From Planctomycetota bacterium (GTDB lineage: Bacteria; Planctomycetota; B15-G4; SIAN01), in contig JANQQL010000033.1 of NCBI GenBank assembly GCA_028289345.1, positions 806,001-870,000 of the forward strand: a stretch of 64,000 bases of DNA, given 5' to 3'. A program made the position numbers and the translations under genes. Shown here piece by piece: positions 50,484-59,967 of this stretch (positions are counted from its first letter, which is position 1; every line of letters starts with the position of its first letter). A model generated the notes under the pieces. The model was given only the letters and a program-made list of their open reading frames with translations. It was not told where the DNA came from and ran no database searches.

Positions 50484-53400
50484 CTACTTCCACGTTTGCT
50501 TGCGCGATGGCCCATCACACTCATCCGGGATTCCATTGTGGGGGAAACGGTCTTTCGAACTGCCGCTGGCGATGTCGAGATCATCGGGAATGCCATTGCC
50601 ATTGCAATCGACCAGGTAGGCGATTGGCGGATCCCCAAGAATCACGGCGTTCGTCCCGAGTGTGATCGTCTCGTAGTACAGTCTCTGCCCATTCGTATCG
50701 AGAGTCGCACCGTCCTCGATGATCAGGTTCTTCACATAGAGCACTTCACTCTCCGAACCACCACTGTTGTTGTGGTTGTCCACCAGCGTCACATGGGAGG
50801 GGGTCAGTCCGAGGTGAAGTTCGCCAATGGTGAAAGGACTCGAAGCGTCGGGACGGGCGCCCCGATCCGACGACAACACCTCAATCTCCTGGGATCCCAG
50901 AAAGAAGAACCCCTCCATCTGAAGAGTTCCGTCTGCCAGATCAAAGCGATCCGGGTCATCAATCCGGATGTCGATGTCCCCACCGACTCGAATCAACCCC
51001 TTTGAGAAGTTGAGTGTGCTCGAGACCTCCAAGATCAGATCATCATCGACTCTCAAGATCGGAATCTCCGACGAACCGCGAGCCTTTGGTGACCCAACTC
51101 CCTCTGCACAACTCACATCGCAGAGGAGGTTCCCGTACACTGCCCCCGTGCCCTTCAGGGTATCGACACGCAACGTTGCGCCAGGATTGATCCCAACGAA
51201 GCCGTCGTTTGTCAGACAACCTTGGATGTCCGTTTCGTCATCGGTCACCTGGATGATGCCATCCGGTCCGGGACCACTCGAACCACCATCGCCTTGATTG
51301 TGGAAGTCGCAGAACAAGGTGGAGAATCCACCACTCTCCAAGAAGCCGGTGTCGAGGTTGGTCACCAAACCTTGACTGGCTTGCACGTTCGCTCCCGTCA
51401 GGTACAGGCCGCGATCACTGCCGGAGCTGTACCCCGAAGTACGGATCGTTGCGGTATCCAGCAACGCCCCCAGACGAACTTCCACACGCCCGCGGTTTTC
51501 GAACGGGCTCTCGATCTCCAGGGTCGCATTGATGTTGACCTGAACGTCTCCCCGGACGTCGACGACATCCGAACCAAGAACCAACGAATCATTGCTGGTG
51601 ACGATGGCCACTCCCCCCGTTTGAACGTCGAGCAAGTCGCCGCGGACGTTTCCGCTCCCCTGAATCGTCGCCCCAGATCGAATCTCAACCGATCCTTCCA
51701 AGGTGGCGTCCTGGAGATCCAAGATGGCCCCCGATTGCAGAGAGGCGAGACCGTCGACGCCAAGCGTCGTCCCGGTTCGCACTTCGAGTACCTGCGAGTT
51801 GGGGGCCCCGGAGACCGTCAATCCACACACGGCCACATAGCCCCCGGCATCCAGAATGCAGTTGTTGTGAGGGCCCAGATTCCGCAACTCAACCAGACCG
51901 CTGGGAAGGAAGCCGAGGTCCCAGTTGCTCCCCTCGAGGAAAAGCCCGTCGTCGGGACCGATCCATGTGAACACACACGCCTCATTGCAGTCAAACTGGC
52001 TGCAAGAACATCCGTCCGTGTCTACGGATTGGCCTGACGGAGTGTCAGGACAAAGATCGGAACAGTCATCGACTCCGTCTCCATCGGCATCGAGTTCGCT
52101 GCATGAGCAACCATTGGCGTCCACTGGCTCACCGGCAGGCGTGTTCGGACAATCGTCTTCTGTGCAGGCGTTCGCCGGATAACCGGGATCTCCGAAACCG
52201 TCGCCATCGGTGTCGGTACACGGATCGCAAGCGTCACCCACTTGGTCCGAGTCTGCATCCCCTTGCCCGGGATTGAAAGTCTCGGGACAGTTGTCGTTCG
52301 GACAAGTGTTCTGAGGATACCCGGGGTTCCCAAAACCGTCGCCGTCCGTGTCGGTGCAGGGGTCGCAGTCGTCAATCAACCCATCGCCGTCGGCGTCGGA
52401 TTCCTGGTAGTCGGGAACGTCGTCCCCATCGCAGTCGGCGAAGTACTCGTAGGGTCCCATGTCCACATAGGGCATGCTCCCCGCACCGACGTTGGATGTC
52501 CCAGGATCGTCGATGAATCGTTCCAGGCCGTCGAGATCCAGGTCCTCGCCGAGAGGAATCACGTCACTGTCCCCGGCATCAATGCACGGAGAAGCACTGG
52601 AAAGCCGCAAGTCTCTTGCCACCGAATTCACGAACTGGGGGTTGTTTTGGATGTTCCCGGATCCGGCAATCAACCCAAACCCACCCTCCACGCAGCAGTA
52701 GTTCACGATGTACGAGTTTGCGAACCCAGTGAACGCCCAAAGAGTGTCGCTGTTTCCCCAGAGTACGCAGTTCGTCATCGTGACCGTCGTTCCACCAACG
52801 CCGGATTTGCCGTTGTACATCGCCGCGCCTTCGGTATTGGCAATGTTCTCGCTGAACGTACAGTTGACCAACTCCGGCCCGTCGAAGCCTTGATTCACGA
52901 AGTTGAAGAATCCTCCCCCGAGGTCGGCCTCATTGTCGTGAAACAAACAGTTGATGGAGAGACTCTCCACGCGATCGTTGTAGAGCCCACCTCCTAGGTG
53001 GGCGACATTGTCGCGAAACACGCACCCAACCAGGGTCAAGGATGCCCCCCCGCCGCCGTGATGCAGGCCACCGCCAAATCCTGCACTGGGACCGGGATGA
53101 ACCACTCGGTTCCCTTCAAAGACACAGTGGATGATCTGCCCGGATCCGCCTTGATGGTAGTAGCCACCCCCATGGTTCTCCGCGGAGTTTTGTTCGAACC
53201 AACAGTTCCTGACCGTTGCGCCACCAAGGAACGCGTACATGCCACCCCCAATCGAGTCCACGCCGGAGCCGTTTGCATTCCCGCTTCGAATCGTGAAGCC
53301 GTCAAGCACCGCAGTGGAGTTCGTATTGCTCGCGGTCACCACGTGGTAGCTGTTGTCTCCATAGTTCGAGAAGTTCGAACCGTCGTTGCCGAGGAGATCG

Positions 53401-56249
53401 CCGCTGAGACAAGATTCGTTCTGCCGGGGGTCACCCCGCTGCTCCAAGATCGTCTCGGATCCGGCAAACCCACCATAGATGGACACCCCATTCTGCAACA
53501 CGAAACTCGTGGCTCGGCTTCCCACTCCCGCCGGCACATACTCGCCCTCGGCGACCCAGATCTCGGCGACGACTCCTCCGGAACCCGCGGCAACAGACAA
53601 CGCGTCCTGCAAACTGTTGTACGCGTCCACCCAATTCGTTCCATCGTCGGAACCCGTCGCACTGTCATCGACGTACAGGCGCGACGGCGGGGGAACGGTG
53701 ATTCCGCCAAACTCGTACGCCCCTCGATCCAGGTAGGACGGAGAGCCCGCGCCGGCGTTGGGTGTCCCATCATCGTCATAGAACCGGTTCGCCCCTTCGA
53801 GATCGTCCGAGATGGTCCCGGGGATCGCACTGGAATCTCCGGAGTCGATGCTGGGAGAGTTGACGGACAGACGAAAGTTGCCATTGACAGCGTCCACGAA
53901 ATGCGGGTCCAGCTTGTCGTTCTTGGTCCCGCCCAGGGCACCATCCCAGCCTTCGATGGAACAATAGTCGATGTCGAAAGACGAGGGCGCACCACCAGCC
54001 ACGGAGAGACCGTCGCCATTGCCCCAGATGATGCAGTTCGTGAGCGTGAGGCTTGTCCCATTTGATCCGAGCTTCTGGTTGAAGATGCCTCCGCCCAGCA
54101 GAGTTGCCGAGTTGTTTGCCAGGGTGCAGTTCACGAGTTCCGGGGCTTCCGAAGAGTCAGGAACCACGTTGAAGAGACCGGCGCCGCGATCCGCGTCATT
54201 CTCAGAGAACAAGCAGTTCACCAACAACGCCTCGACTCGATCGTTGTACATCCCGCCTCCCGCGGCTGCCGAGTTGTACCGGAACGTGCAACCCACCAAC
54301 GTGGGGCTGCCTCCCCCGCCTCCGTTCCACATCCCCCCGCCGTAACCAAACTCCGGATCCAAGGAGTGGTTGCCCTGAAACAGGCAATTCTCGAACGAGC
54401 CAGCTCCTCCTTGGACGTACGCCCCGGCCCCTTGGAGAAGGGCTTGATTGGCGAGGATCCGGCAGTTGCGAATCGTGGGATCGCCACCCACCAGGAAGAG
54501 CCCCGCGCCAATGCTCTCGGCACCGTTGCCATCGGCATTCCCGCCCTCGATGGTGAACCCGTCCAGGACCGCCGTCGCATCGTTGTGACTGGCGATCACA
54601 ACGTGGTAGCTATTGTCCTCCCGATTCGAGAATCCGGAGTCGTTCGCGTGCAGATCTCCACTCAAGATGGTCTCATTGGCCAACCAATCTCGTTGTTCCC
54701 GAGAAGTTTCGTTCCCGGAAAACCCACCATAGATCGCCACCCCGTCTTGCAGCTCGAAACTCGCCCGCCGGTTTCCACTCAGATACCAGCGAGGCCGGTA
54801 CTCCCCTCCGGCGACCCAGATTTCCTGCACAATTCCTGGGATCTTCTCCGCGACCGTGAGTGCCGACTGAAGACTTCGAAATGAGTTCTGCCAGGAGCTT
54901 CCGTTGCCAGAGCCTCCGGTTCTGGAGATGTCCACGTATAGAATCGGCTGAGGCTCGGCAAGGCAGCTGACCCCACTCGTGTAGTTGACAATTTCGTCGA
55001 TGGCACATTGCGAGAATCCGGTCTTTGGAAAGTCGCAGCCATTGAGGCTGCTACACATGATCCGGCAACTCGAGCCAGAGGTGCATCCAGAGTCGTTGCA
55101 GTGATACGCACCCCAGTTGTGTCCGAGTTCATGAGCGGTCAACGCGATGAGTGCCTCTTCGGTCAGCGATGGCCAGCCAAAGGGGGTCAAGAAGATGCCG
55201 GCCGAGTATCCGTACGCACAGTCCGGATAGGACACTTGGTCGAGAGAGTCGAAGCAACCGAAGCGACATCCGGTGTCCGTATAGGCAACGCCGTAAACGC
55301 CCCCGTTGTGGTACCAGATGGGCTTCCCTGTGAGCAGGTGTGCCACGTCGCGCGGAAGCCCCGCCAACCCGGCTGTCGGCGAGTTCCACTCGTTGCGGAA
55401 CTGACGGAGCAGGTCTTCGTATTGAAGCGTCGAGTAGGGGTCTGGCTCTGCAGTCCGGACGACGACAACAGTGAGGGCGAAGCAGACGCCGACGTCCCGG
55501 CGAAAGATGACATCGACGGCGTTCATCAAGGCTTCCACCAGATCCATCGTCGCGCTCAGTGGATCTGGCTCCGAGAGATTCGCGTACAAGTCGTAGTCGA
55601 CGTCAAAAGCAATCTCCGCCAATCGGGGAGTCGTTGACTCAGCCACTCTCGTGACACGCAGGCCGGGCATGCGATCGGAGTCCCCCGTCCCGCGCTCGCC
55701 GGACCGCTCACGGACGCCACAGAAGCTCGTCGGAACGGCCGCGGAACCTTGCCGGTACAAGGCGTGACAGCTGCGCGGCAGATCCGGGACCACGTCACTG
55801 GCCGGCTGCACATACCAAGTTTCTTCGTTCGGCAGAGAAACCACCGCACGCATTCCACGGCGGAGCAGTGTCGCCGTGACGGTGCTCGCTGGCACCCCTT
55901 GAATCGTCCCCCGATAGGTGTGGGCAGGCGGCGCTGGTACCGAATGGAGTTCGCCGTCGTCCGCTTGGACGAGAAGTTCGAAGCCTTGGGCGCGAAGAGA
56001 GTACGGCGTCAGTTGCAAGACATAGGCTCTGCCTTGAATGGTCAGACTCGTCTGAAAACCGGCCACCTCGCGCTGCGCGGGCAGGTCGAGATCGACCATC
56101 TCGACACGGTCGAGCCCAAGCCGCTTCGTGATCTCTCGTTTCGCGAGAAGTTCTCGATGCTTCGGGCGTTCTTCCTTTCCCGATCCGTCAGCGGAGAAAA
56201 GGAAGACCGCGGCCATCGCACCAAACCATCCAGCAATGCGATTCACCAT
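50484..56249 (-). CDS. Giant secreted reprolysin with duplicated beta-helix and TSP3 repeats
   Basis: The protein has 1921 residues from ATG 56249, with a signal peptide (GWFGAMAAVFLFSADG). In order it has a prodomain shared with the protein at 34053 (YVLQLTPYSLRA, APPAHTYRG), then a catalytic domain with HELGHNWGAYH (H373, E374, H377, H383) and a Cys-rich CSSLNGC stretch. Two tandem homologous right-handed beta-helix modules of about 415 residues follow (bases 54950-53700 and 53690-52440). Each starts with LYVD, has NCxFxxNxA turns and ends with GAYEF/GPYEY. Thrombospondin type-3-like calcium repeats come next (about 52440-52020), then a second beta-solenoid region. The end reads DCNGNGIPDD and NGIPDEC, typical of planctomycete exoproteins. 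Its predicted role is a cell-surface or secreted protease. Confidence 0.9.
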   Translation of the reverse strand: MVNRIAGWFGAMAAVFLFSADGSGKEERPKHRELLAKREITKRLGLDRVEMVDLDLPAQREVAGFQTSLTIQGRAYVLQLTPYSLRAQGFELLVQADDGELHSVPAPPAHTYRGTIQGVPASTVTATLLRRGMRAVVSLPNEETWYVQPASDVVPDLPRSCHALYRQGSAAVPTSFCGVRERSGERGTGDSDRMPGLRVTRVAESTTPRLAEIAFDVDYDLYANLSEPDPLSATMDLVEALMNAVDVIFRRDVGVCFALTVVVVRTAEPDPYSTLQYEDLLRQFRNEWNSPTAGLAGLPRDVAHLLTGKPIWYHNGGVYGVAYTDTGCRFGCFDSLDQVSYPDCAYGYSAGIFLTPFGWPSLTEEALIALTAHELGHNWGAYHCNDSGCTSGSSCRIMCSSLNGCDFPKTGFSQCAIDEIVNYTSGVSCLAEPQPILYVDISRTGGSGNGSSWQNSFRSLQSALTVAEKIPGIVQEIWVAGGEYRPRWYLSGNRRASFELQDGVAIYGGFSGNETSREQRDWLANETILSGDLHANDSGFSNREDNSYHVVIASHNDATAVLDGFTIEGGNADGNGAESIGAGLFLVGGDPTIRNCRILANQALLQGAGAYVQGGAGSFENCLFQGNHSLDPEFGYGGGMWNGGGGGSPTLVGCTFRYNSAAAGGGMYNDRVEALLVNCLFSENDADRGAGLFNVVPDSSEAPELVNCTLANNSATLLGGGIFNQKLGSNGTSLTLTNCIIWGNGDGLSVAGGAPSSFDIDYCSIEGWDGALGGTKNDKLDPHFVDAVNGNFRLSVNSPSIDSGDSSAIPGTISDDLEGANRFYDDDGTPNAGAGSPSYLDRGAYEFGGITVPPPSRLYVDDSATGSDDGTNWVDAYNSLQDALSVAAGSGGVVAEIWVAEGEYVPAGVGSRATSFVLQNGVSIYGGFAGSETILEQRGDPRQNESCLSGDLLGNDGSNFSNYGDNSYHVVTASNTNSTAVLDGFTIRSGNANGSGVDSIGGGMYAFLGGATVRNCWFEQNSAENHGGGYYHQGGSGQIIHCVFEGNRVVHPGPSAGFGGGLHHGGGGASLTLVGCVFRDNVAHLGGGLYNDRVESLSINCLFHDNEADLGGGFFNFVNQGFDGPELVNCTFSENIANTEGAAMYNGKSGVGGTTVTMTNCVLWGNSDTLWAFTGFANSYIVNYCCVEGGFGLIAGSGNIQNNPQFVNSVARDLRLSSASPCIDAGDSDVIPLGEDLDLDGLERFIDDPGTSNVGAGSMPYVDMGPYEYFADCDGDDVPDYQESDADGDGLIDDCDPCTDTDGDGFGNPGYPQNTCPNDNCPETFNPGQGDADSDQVGDACDPCTDTDGDGFGDPGYPANACTEDDCPNTPAGEPVDANGCSCSELDADGDGVDDCSDLCPDTPSGQSVDTDGCSCSQFDCNEACVFTWIGPDDGLFLEGSNWDLGFLPSGLVELRNLGPHNNCILDAGGYVAVCGLTVSGAPNSQVLEVRTGTTLGVDGLASLQSGAILDLQDATLEGSVEIRSGATIQGSGNVRGDLLDVQTGGVAIVTSNDSLVLGSDVVDVRGDVQVNINATLEIESPFENRGRVEVRLGALLDTATIRTSGYSSGSDRGLYLTGANVQASQGLVTNLDTGFLESGGFSTLFCDFHNQGDGGSSGPGPDGIIQVTDDETDIQGCLTNDGFVGINPGATLRVDTLKGTGAVYGNLLCDVSCAEGVGSPKARGSSEIPILRVDDDLILEVSSTLNFSKGLIRVGGDIDIRIDDPDRFDLADGTLQMEGFFFLGSQEIEVLSSDRGARPDASSPFTIGELHLGLTPSHVTLVDNHNNSGGSESEVLYVKNLIIEDGATLDTNGQRLYYETITLGTNAVILGDPPIAYLVDCNGNGIPDDLDIASGSSKDRFPHNGIPDECDGPSRKQTWK
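52440..54950 (-). repeat. Internal tandem duplication of a beta-helix module (2 x about 1250 bp)
   Basis: Two consecutive segments of the giant protease align along their length: each has LYVD, SLQ(S/D)AL, EIWVA-GEY, GVxIYGGF, VLDGFTI, the long G-rich turn region and a closing (D/S)IDxGD, YxxxGAG, Y(E/D)xGxYE. Protein identity looks roughly 45-55 percent by eye, so the duplication is old. Coordinates are approximate. Confidence 0.8.
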
Positions 56250-56826
56250 CACATCATCCCCCACGGACGCACGCCCCCGGGCAAGCTCATCGCAGGCAGC
56301 TCGGGTCGGATTCGACCCCGAATCGGACACCGGCAAACCGTGATCGACTCCTCGATAGGAGTCCACCAGAGGACCCGTCTCACCATGGAAGGCGGAAACG
56401 GATCACATTTGGGAGGACCGAAATCTTCAGATTCCTGATCCGGTCACCGCGGCCCGGGGGACGGCGGCAGACGCCGCGTCGTCGCAAAGGAACAGGCTCG
56501 CCCCGGGCTCATGACGGGTCTGCGCCTTCGAAACCGAGGGGTCGGCGAAGGCACAAGGCCACCCGTCCCGGAATCAGTCGCCGCCCATGAGGCACCGCCG
56601 CGGGGCCAACGGAGTCGGCGGTGGAGAGTTCATTCGAACGGGGCGAACCAAGCGGCATTGCCACTTCGTTCACTGGTAGGAATTCACGCCCCCGCGCTCT
56701 TGGTTCCGATCACCCGGCCAGCGAGCAGAATCCTCTTGCTCCGGAACTCAATGGGCTGGGGACTCGTTTCCGTCGCTCACGATCTGTTCCGCCAACACCT
56801 TCGTGAAGCCGCAGAAACGGGAAAGA
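56250..56826. other. Intergenic region upstream of the giant protease gene, 577 bp
   Basis: No protein-like frame is convincing. It has a GC-rich inverted repeat (CGGCG-GCAGA-CGCCG, near 56463) and nothing that I recognise as an RNA gene or mobile element. It presumably includes the promoter of the giant protease gene and the 3' end of the beta-oxidation transcript. Confidence 0.45.
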
Positions 56827-58860
56827 TCATTGGCCGGCAAACTTGGGAGGCGGTCCTCCCAGGGACGACAGTCCGAGCAGTGCATCTTTGGTCCGGAAGA
56901 TCTCTTCCAAGCGGGCGAGTTCTTGGCCGAGCCCGTCGGCCAGGCTTCCTTCCGCGCCTCCGCGGATGAGTTCGTCGGCGATTCGCAGGGCGACCGGCGC
57001 TTTGCGTGCGAGCGCCCGCAACGCCTTCGTCGCCCGGGCATCCTGCACCGAACCCTCGTCCCTCGCGAGCAAGTCGCTCAGCGGTTCGGAGAACACCTCG
57101 ACCAGTTCTTCGAATCCGGCCGGCACGGTCGTCGGCGGGGCCTGGGTCCGATCGGGCTTACCCCGCTCACCCAGTTTCCGAATCGCCTGAGGAAGGCTCC
57201 CGGCATCGACCACCACGTCGACCAGGCCGATTTCTTGCGCCAGTGCCGCGTGGATGCTCGCACCGCTGAGCACCAGCCAACGGGCCAACGGAACCCCGAT
57301 GCGTCGAGTCAAACGTTGAGTCCCGCCGAGTCCCGGATAGATCCCGATGCCGGTCTCCGGAAAGCCCATCGACCCCTTGGACGTGGCGGCAATGTAGTCA
57401 CAGGCCAGGGCAATCTCCGACCCTCCTCCCAGGGAAAGGCCGTCGAGTTGCGCCACCACCACCGGATCGGACGCGGAAAAACTGGCAAGCAACCGGGCGC
57501 CGCGCTCGGTGAACTCGCGAATGGCCGGCAAGTTGTCGGCTTCGAGGTGGCGCACGAAGAAGCGAATGTCCGCGCCGGCGATGAATGCTTTGCCCTTGCC
57601 TGCCAGCGCCACGGTCTTCACTTCGGAGTCGCTGCGCACGGTCTCGAACCCTGCTTCGAGCTGGGCCACGACTTCGGGATTGATGGCGTTCATCGCGTCC
57701 GGACGATTGAGCGTCAACACCGCCACTCCCTCGTCTTTCTGGGTTTCCACCAAGCGGAAAGAGAAGGGCTTGCCCTGTTCGGCTTGCTGCTGGATCACCT
57801 TGGGCACGGATCGGCCGTAACGGTCAGCCACGGCCTTGGCAAGATCTCGTGCCGTGGCCGGAGACTGCCGGTTCATCAGTTCGAACGGCCCCTTGGCCCA
57901 GCGCAAACCAACGCGGGCTCCGATGTCCGTGTCTTCGATGGAGCCGACGCCTTCGTCCACCAACTCCCCGGCGACTTGGAACACCACTCCCAGCAATCGC
58001 TCGGCAACTGCCCGCGCTCCTTCTTCCTCGGCATCGCCGGAAAGATCCCAGTTCTTCTTGGTCTCGACTTGCTGTCGCAAACGAGCACTCGGGGCGTAGA
58101 ACTCGCCGAGTTCCTTGCCCAAGGTCTCCGCGGCATGCAAGGCAATTGGCACGCCGGTGACGTTCATCAACTCGAACGGACCCATGCCAATCCGAAACGC
58201 GGACTTGGCGGCGGCTTCGATGGTGGGCAGGGAGACCCCTTCTTCCAACAGTCGCACTGATTCGTTGAGCCACGGAACGAAGTAGCGATTGACGACGAAG
58301 CCAGGGGCATCGGCGCAAGCGATCGGGGTCTTGCCGAGGGCTTCTTGCACCGACCACGCGGCACGAACCACGGCCGGACTGGTCTTCTCCGCGGGGACCA
58401 CTTCCACCAGACGGTTCTTCGCCGGGTGGTAAAAGTAGTGGAGTCCCACCACGCGCTCCGGGGCCTGCACCACCTCAGCCAAGTCCTTCACATAGAACGA
58501 CGAGGTATTGGTGCCGAGAATCGTGCTGGCTTCGCACGCCTCGGAGAGCTTGCGGAACACTTCCCGCTTGACCTCCAGATCTTCGAACACGGCTTCGACG
58601 ACGAGCTCCGCCTCGCGAACGGACTTCCAATCAGTGGTTCCGTGAATGCGCTGACGAATCTGCTCGACCTGGGGTTCGCGCAGGATGCGTCGCTCCACCG
58701 CTTCGGCGAGCGTCGTTTCGATGATCGAAAGACCGCGCTCCAACGCCTTGTCGTTCAGGTCGAGGAGCACCACCCGAAATCCTTCGGTGGCCATCTTCTG
58801 GGCGATGCCCGATCCCATGTTGCCCGCGCCGACCACTGCGAGAGTGCGTTCCTTGGCCAT
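56827..58860 (-). CDS. 3-hydroxyacyl-CoA dehydrogenase / enoyl-CoA hydratase fusion (HAD first)
   Basis: The protein has 677 residues from ATG 58860. The N-terminal part is an NAD-binding dehydrogenase (VVGAGNMGSGIAQ, residues 9-21), with VVGLHYFYHPAKNRLVEVV including the catalytic His and DAPGFVVNRYFVPWLNE, then a second helical HAD domain. The C-terminal part (from about 365) is an enoyl-CoA hydratase: VLTLNRPDAMNAINPEVV, GADIRFFV, GGGSEIALACDY and FPETGIGIYPGLGGTQRL with the two catalytic Glu residues. This order is the reverse of FadB/FadJ and matches archaeal-type bifunctional crotonase/HBCDH enzymes. It should hydrate enoyl-CoA and oxidise 3-hydroxyacyl-CoA in the cytoplasm. No thiolase gene is adjacent. 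Confidence 0.93.
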   Translation of the reverse strand: MAKERTLAVVGAGNMGSGIAQKMATEGFRVVLLDLNDKALERGLSIIETTLAEAVERRILREPQVEQIRQRIHGTTDWKSVREAELVVEAVFEDLEVKREVFRKLSEACEASTILGTNTSSFYVKDLAEVVQAPERVVGLHYFYHPAKNRLVEVVPAEKTSPAVVRAAWSVQEALGKTPIACADAPGFVVNRYFVPWLNESVRLLEEGVSLPTIEAAAKSAFRIGMGPFELMNVTGVPIALHAAETLGKELGEFYAPSARLRQQVETKKNWDLSGDAEEEGARAVAERLLGVVFQVAGELVDEGVGSIEDTDIGARVGLRWAKGPFELMNRQSPATARDLAKAVADRYGRSVPKVIQQQAEQGKPFSFRLVETQKDEGVAVLTLNRPDAMNAINPEVVAQLEAGFETVRSDSEVKTVALAGKGKAFIAGADIRFFVRHLEADNLPAIREFTERGARLLASFSASDPVVVAQLDGLSLGGGSEIALACDYIAATSKGSMGFPETGIGIYPGLGGTQRLTRRIGVPLARWLVLSGASIHAALAQEIGLVDVVVDAGSLPQAIRKLGERGKPDRTQAPPTTVPAGFEELVEVFSEPLSDLLARDEGSVQDARATKALRALARKAPVALRIADELIRGGAEGSLADGLGQELARLEEIFRTKDALLGLSSLGGPPPKFAGQ

Positions 58861-58975
58861 GTCGCCCTGCATCCTTCCTGGTTTCCGTGCCGATGCCATT
58901 CGAGGGCAGGGAGGGTAGCAAAACCGGGTTCGCGAACGTCACCAGGGGCCTATCATGGTCAGTTTTCCCCTCTCC

Positions 58976-58982
58976 GAAGGAG
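58976..58982 (+). promoter_or_regulatory. Shine-Dalgarno GAAGGAG deciding a GTG start
   Basis: GAAGGAG lies seven bases before GTG 58990. It selects this start inside a much longer open frame that runs back through the divergent gene. Confidence 0.7.
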
Positions 58983-58989
58983 CTGTGCT

Positions 58990-59910
58990 GTGGGAGCTCT
59001 CCACTGGTGGTTGGTGGGACTGCTCGGTGTTTCCTGCGCGGGTTGTGCCGGACCCGCTTGGAAGCAAGCTGAGGTTCTGGTGGATCACCGCTTCGTCACC
59101 GTGGAACTGGAACAACGCTGGGACGAGGGTGTTGTCCTCGACCAGGAATTCCGCCATCCAGCTTCTCTCGACCCGGATTTGATCGGGGCCGTGGTTGGTT
59201 CGGTGCGCTGTGAAATCCGCGGCTTTCGCCGTCAGCCTGCCCACCCCCCGGTGGTCCATGAGGACCTACTGGGTGAGCTCTCCGAGGCCATCGCAAACGG
59301 TCTGAGCCAAGCGGATTCGACCCAACGAGTCCGCTTCGCCGTCCTCAATCCGGGAACCACCCTCGGCATTTTTCCGACCACCGATTCGACTCACGGGGTC
59401 GCTTTCGTGGATCGCGACGGGTTCTTCAACGTGGCGTTCGACTTGGTGAAAGAGTCCTTGGTCGATGGCGACCCGATCTGGCATGACCCGGTTCGCTACG
59501 GTCGCACCCAACGAGAACTGCTGTTCTCGCCTCCCCTGCAGCTTGCCCGGAACAGCGACGGCGAATCGCGGTCCAACTGGATTCGCGCTCCCATGGATCC
59601 GGCAACGCTCACCATGTCCCCGGCCGAAGACGAGTCTCCGAGCCCCCCCGCGGATGCCCTCACTCACCACCCTGCGACCGACGAGGAAACGGCTGCGCCC
59701 ACCCCGACGAGGATCCAAATCCCAGAGTCCACCAAGACCGTCGCCAGCGACGAAGCATCCACCCCTCCCACGGTTTTCTCACCCACGGAAATCAGCGCCG
59801 AAGAGCGCTTGCAGCGTTTGCGATTCTTGGAAGAGCTCTACCGAGACGGTGCCATCACTCAGGAAAACTACGAGCGCCAGCGTGCCGCATTGCTCGGTTT
59901 GGATCCGTGA
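58990..59910 (+). CDS. Lipoprotein with C-terminal SHOCT-like domain
   Basis: The protein has 306 residues from GTG 58990. The signal peptide (ALHWWLVGLLGVSCAGC) offers two possible lipobox cysteines. The first 190 residues are an unrecognised beta-rich domain (RFVTVELEQRWDEGVVLDQEF, VRFAVLNPGTTLGIFPTTDS, FFNVAFDLVKESLVDGDP). A Pro/Thr/Ser/Glu-rich linker follows, then a SHOCT-type tail (EERLQRLRFLEELYRDGAITQENYERQRAALLGL). SHOCT segments occur at the ends of many secreted or oligomeric proteins. No enzymatic motif is seen. Confidence 0.72.
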   Translation: MGALHWWLVGLLGVSCAGCAGPAWKQAEVLVDHRFVTVELEQRWDEGVVLDQEFRHPASLDPDLIGAVVGSVRCEIRGFRRQPAHPPVVHEDLLGELSEAIANGLSQADSTQRVRFAVLNPGTTLGIFPTTDSTHGVAFVDRDGFFNVAFDLVKESLVDGDPIWHDPVRYGRTQRELLFSPPLQLARNSDGESRSNWIRAPMDPATLTMSPAEDESPSPPADALTHHPATDEETAAPTPTRIQIPESTKTVASDEASTPPTVFSPTEISAEERLQRLRFLEELYRDGAITQENYERQRAALLGLDP

Positions 59911-59967
59911 CCCGCGCATCGACCGGATGATCTCCTTTCCCCTCTGGCCCCCCATTGGAGCGCAACG

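Noticed and set aside
52242..54065. Two plus-strand frames within the giant protease gene
   Set aside because: They are antisense to the beta-helix and TSP3 repeat region and have no recognisable domains or start signals.
56511..56969. Plus-strand frame upstream of the beta-oxidation gene
   Set aside because: Arg/Pro-rich low-quality sequence that runs antisense into a clear enzyme gene.
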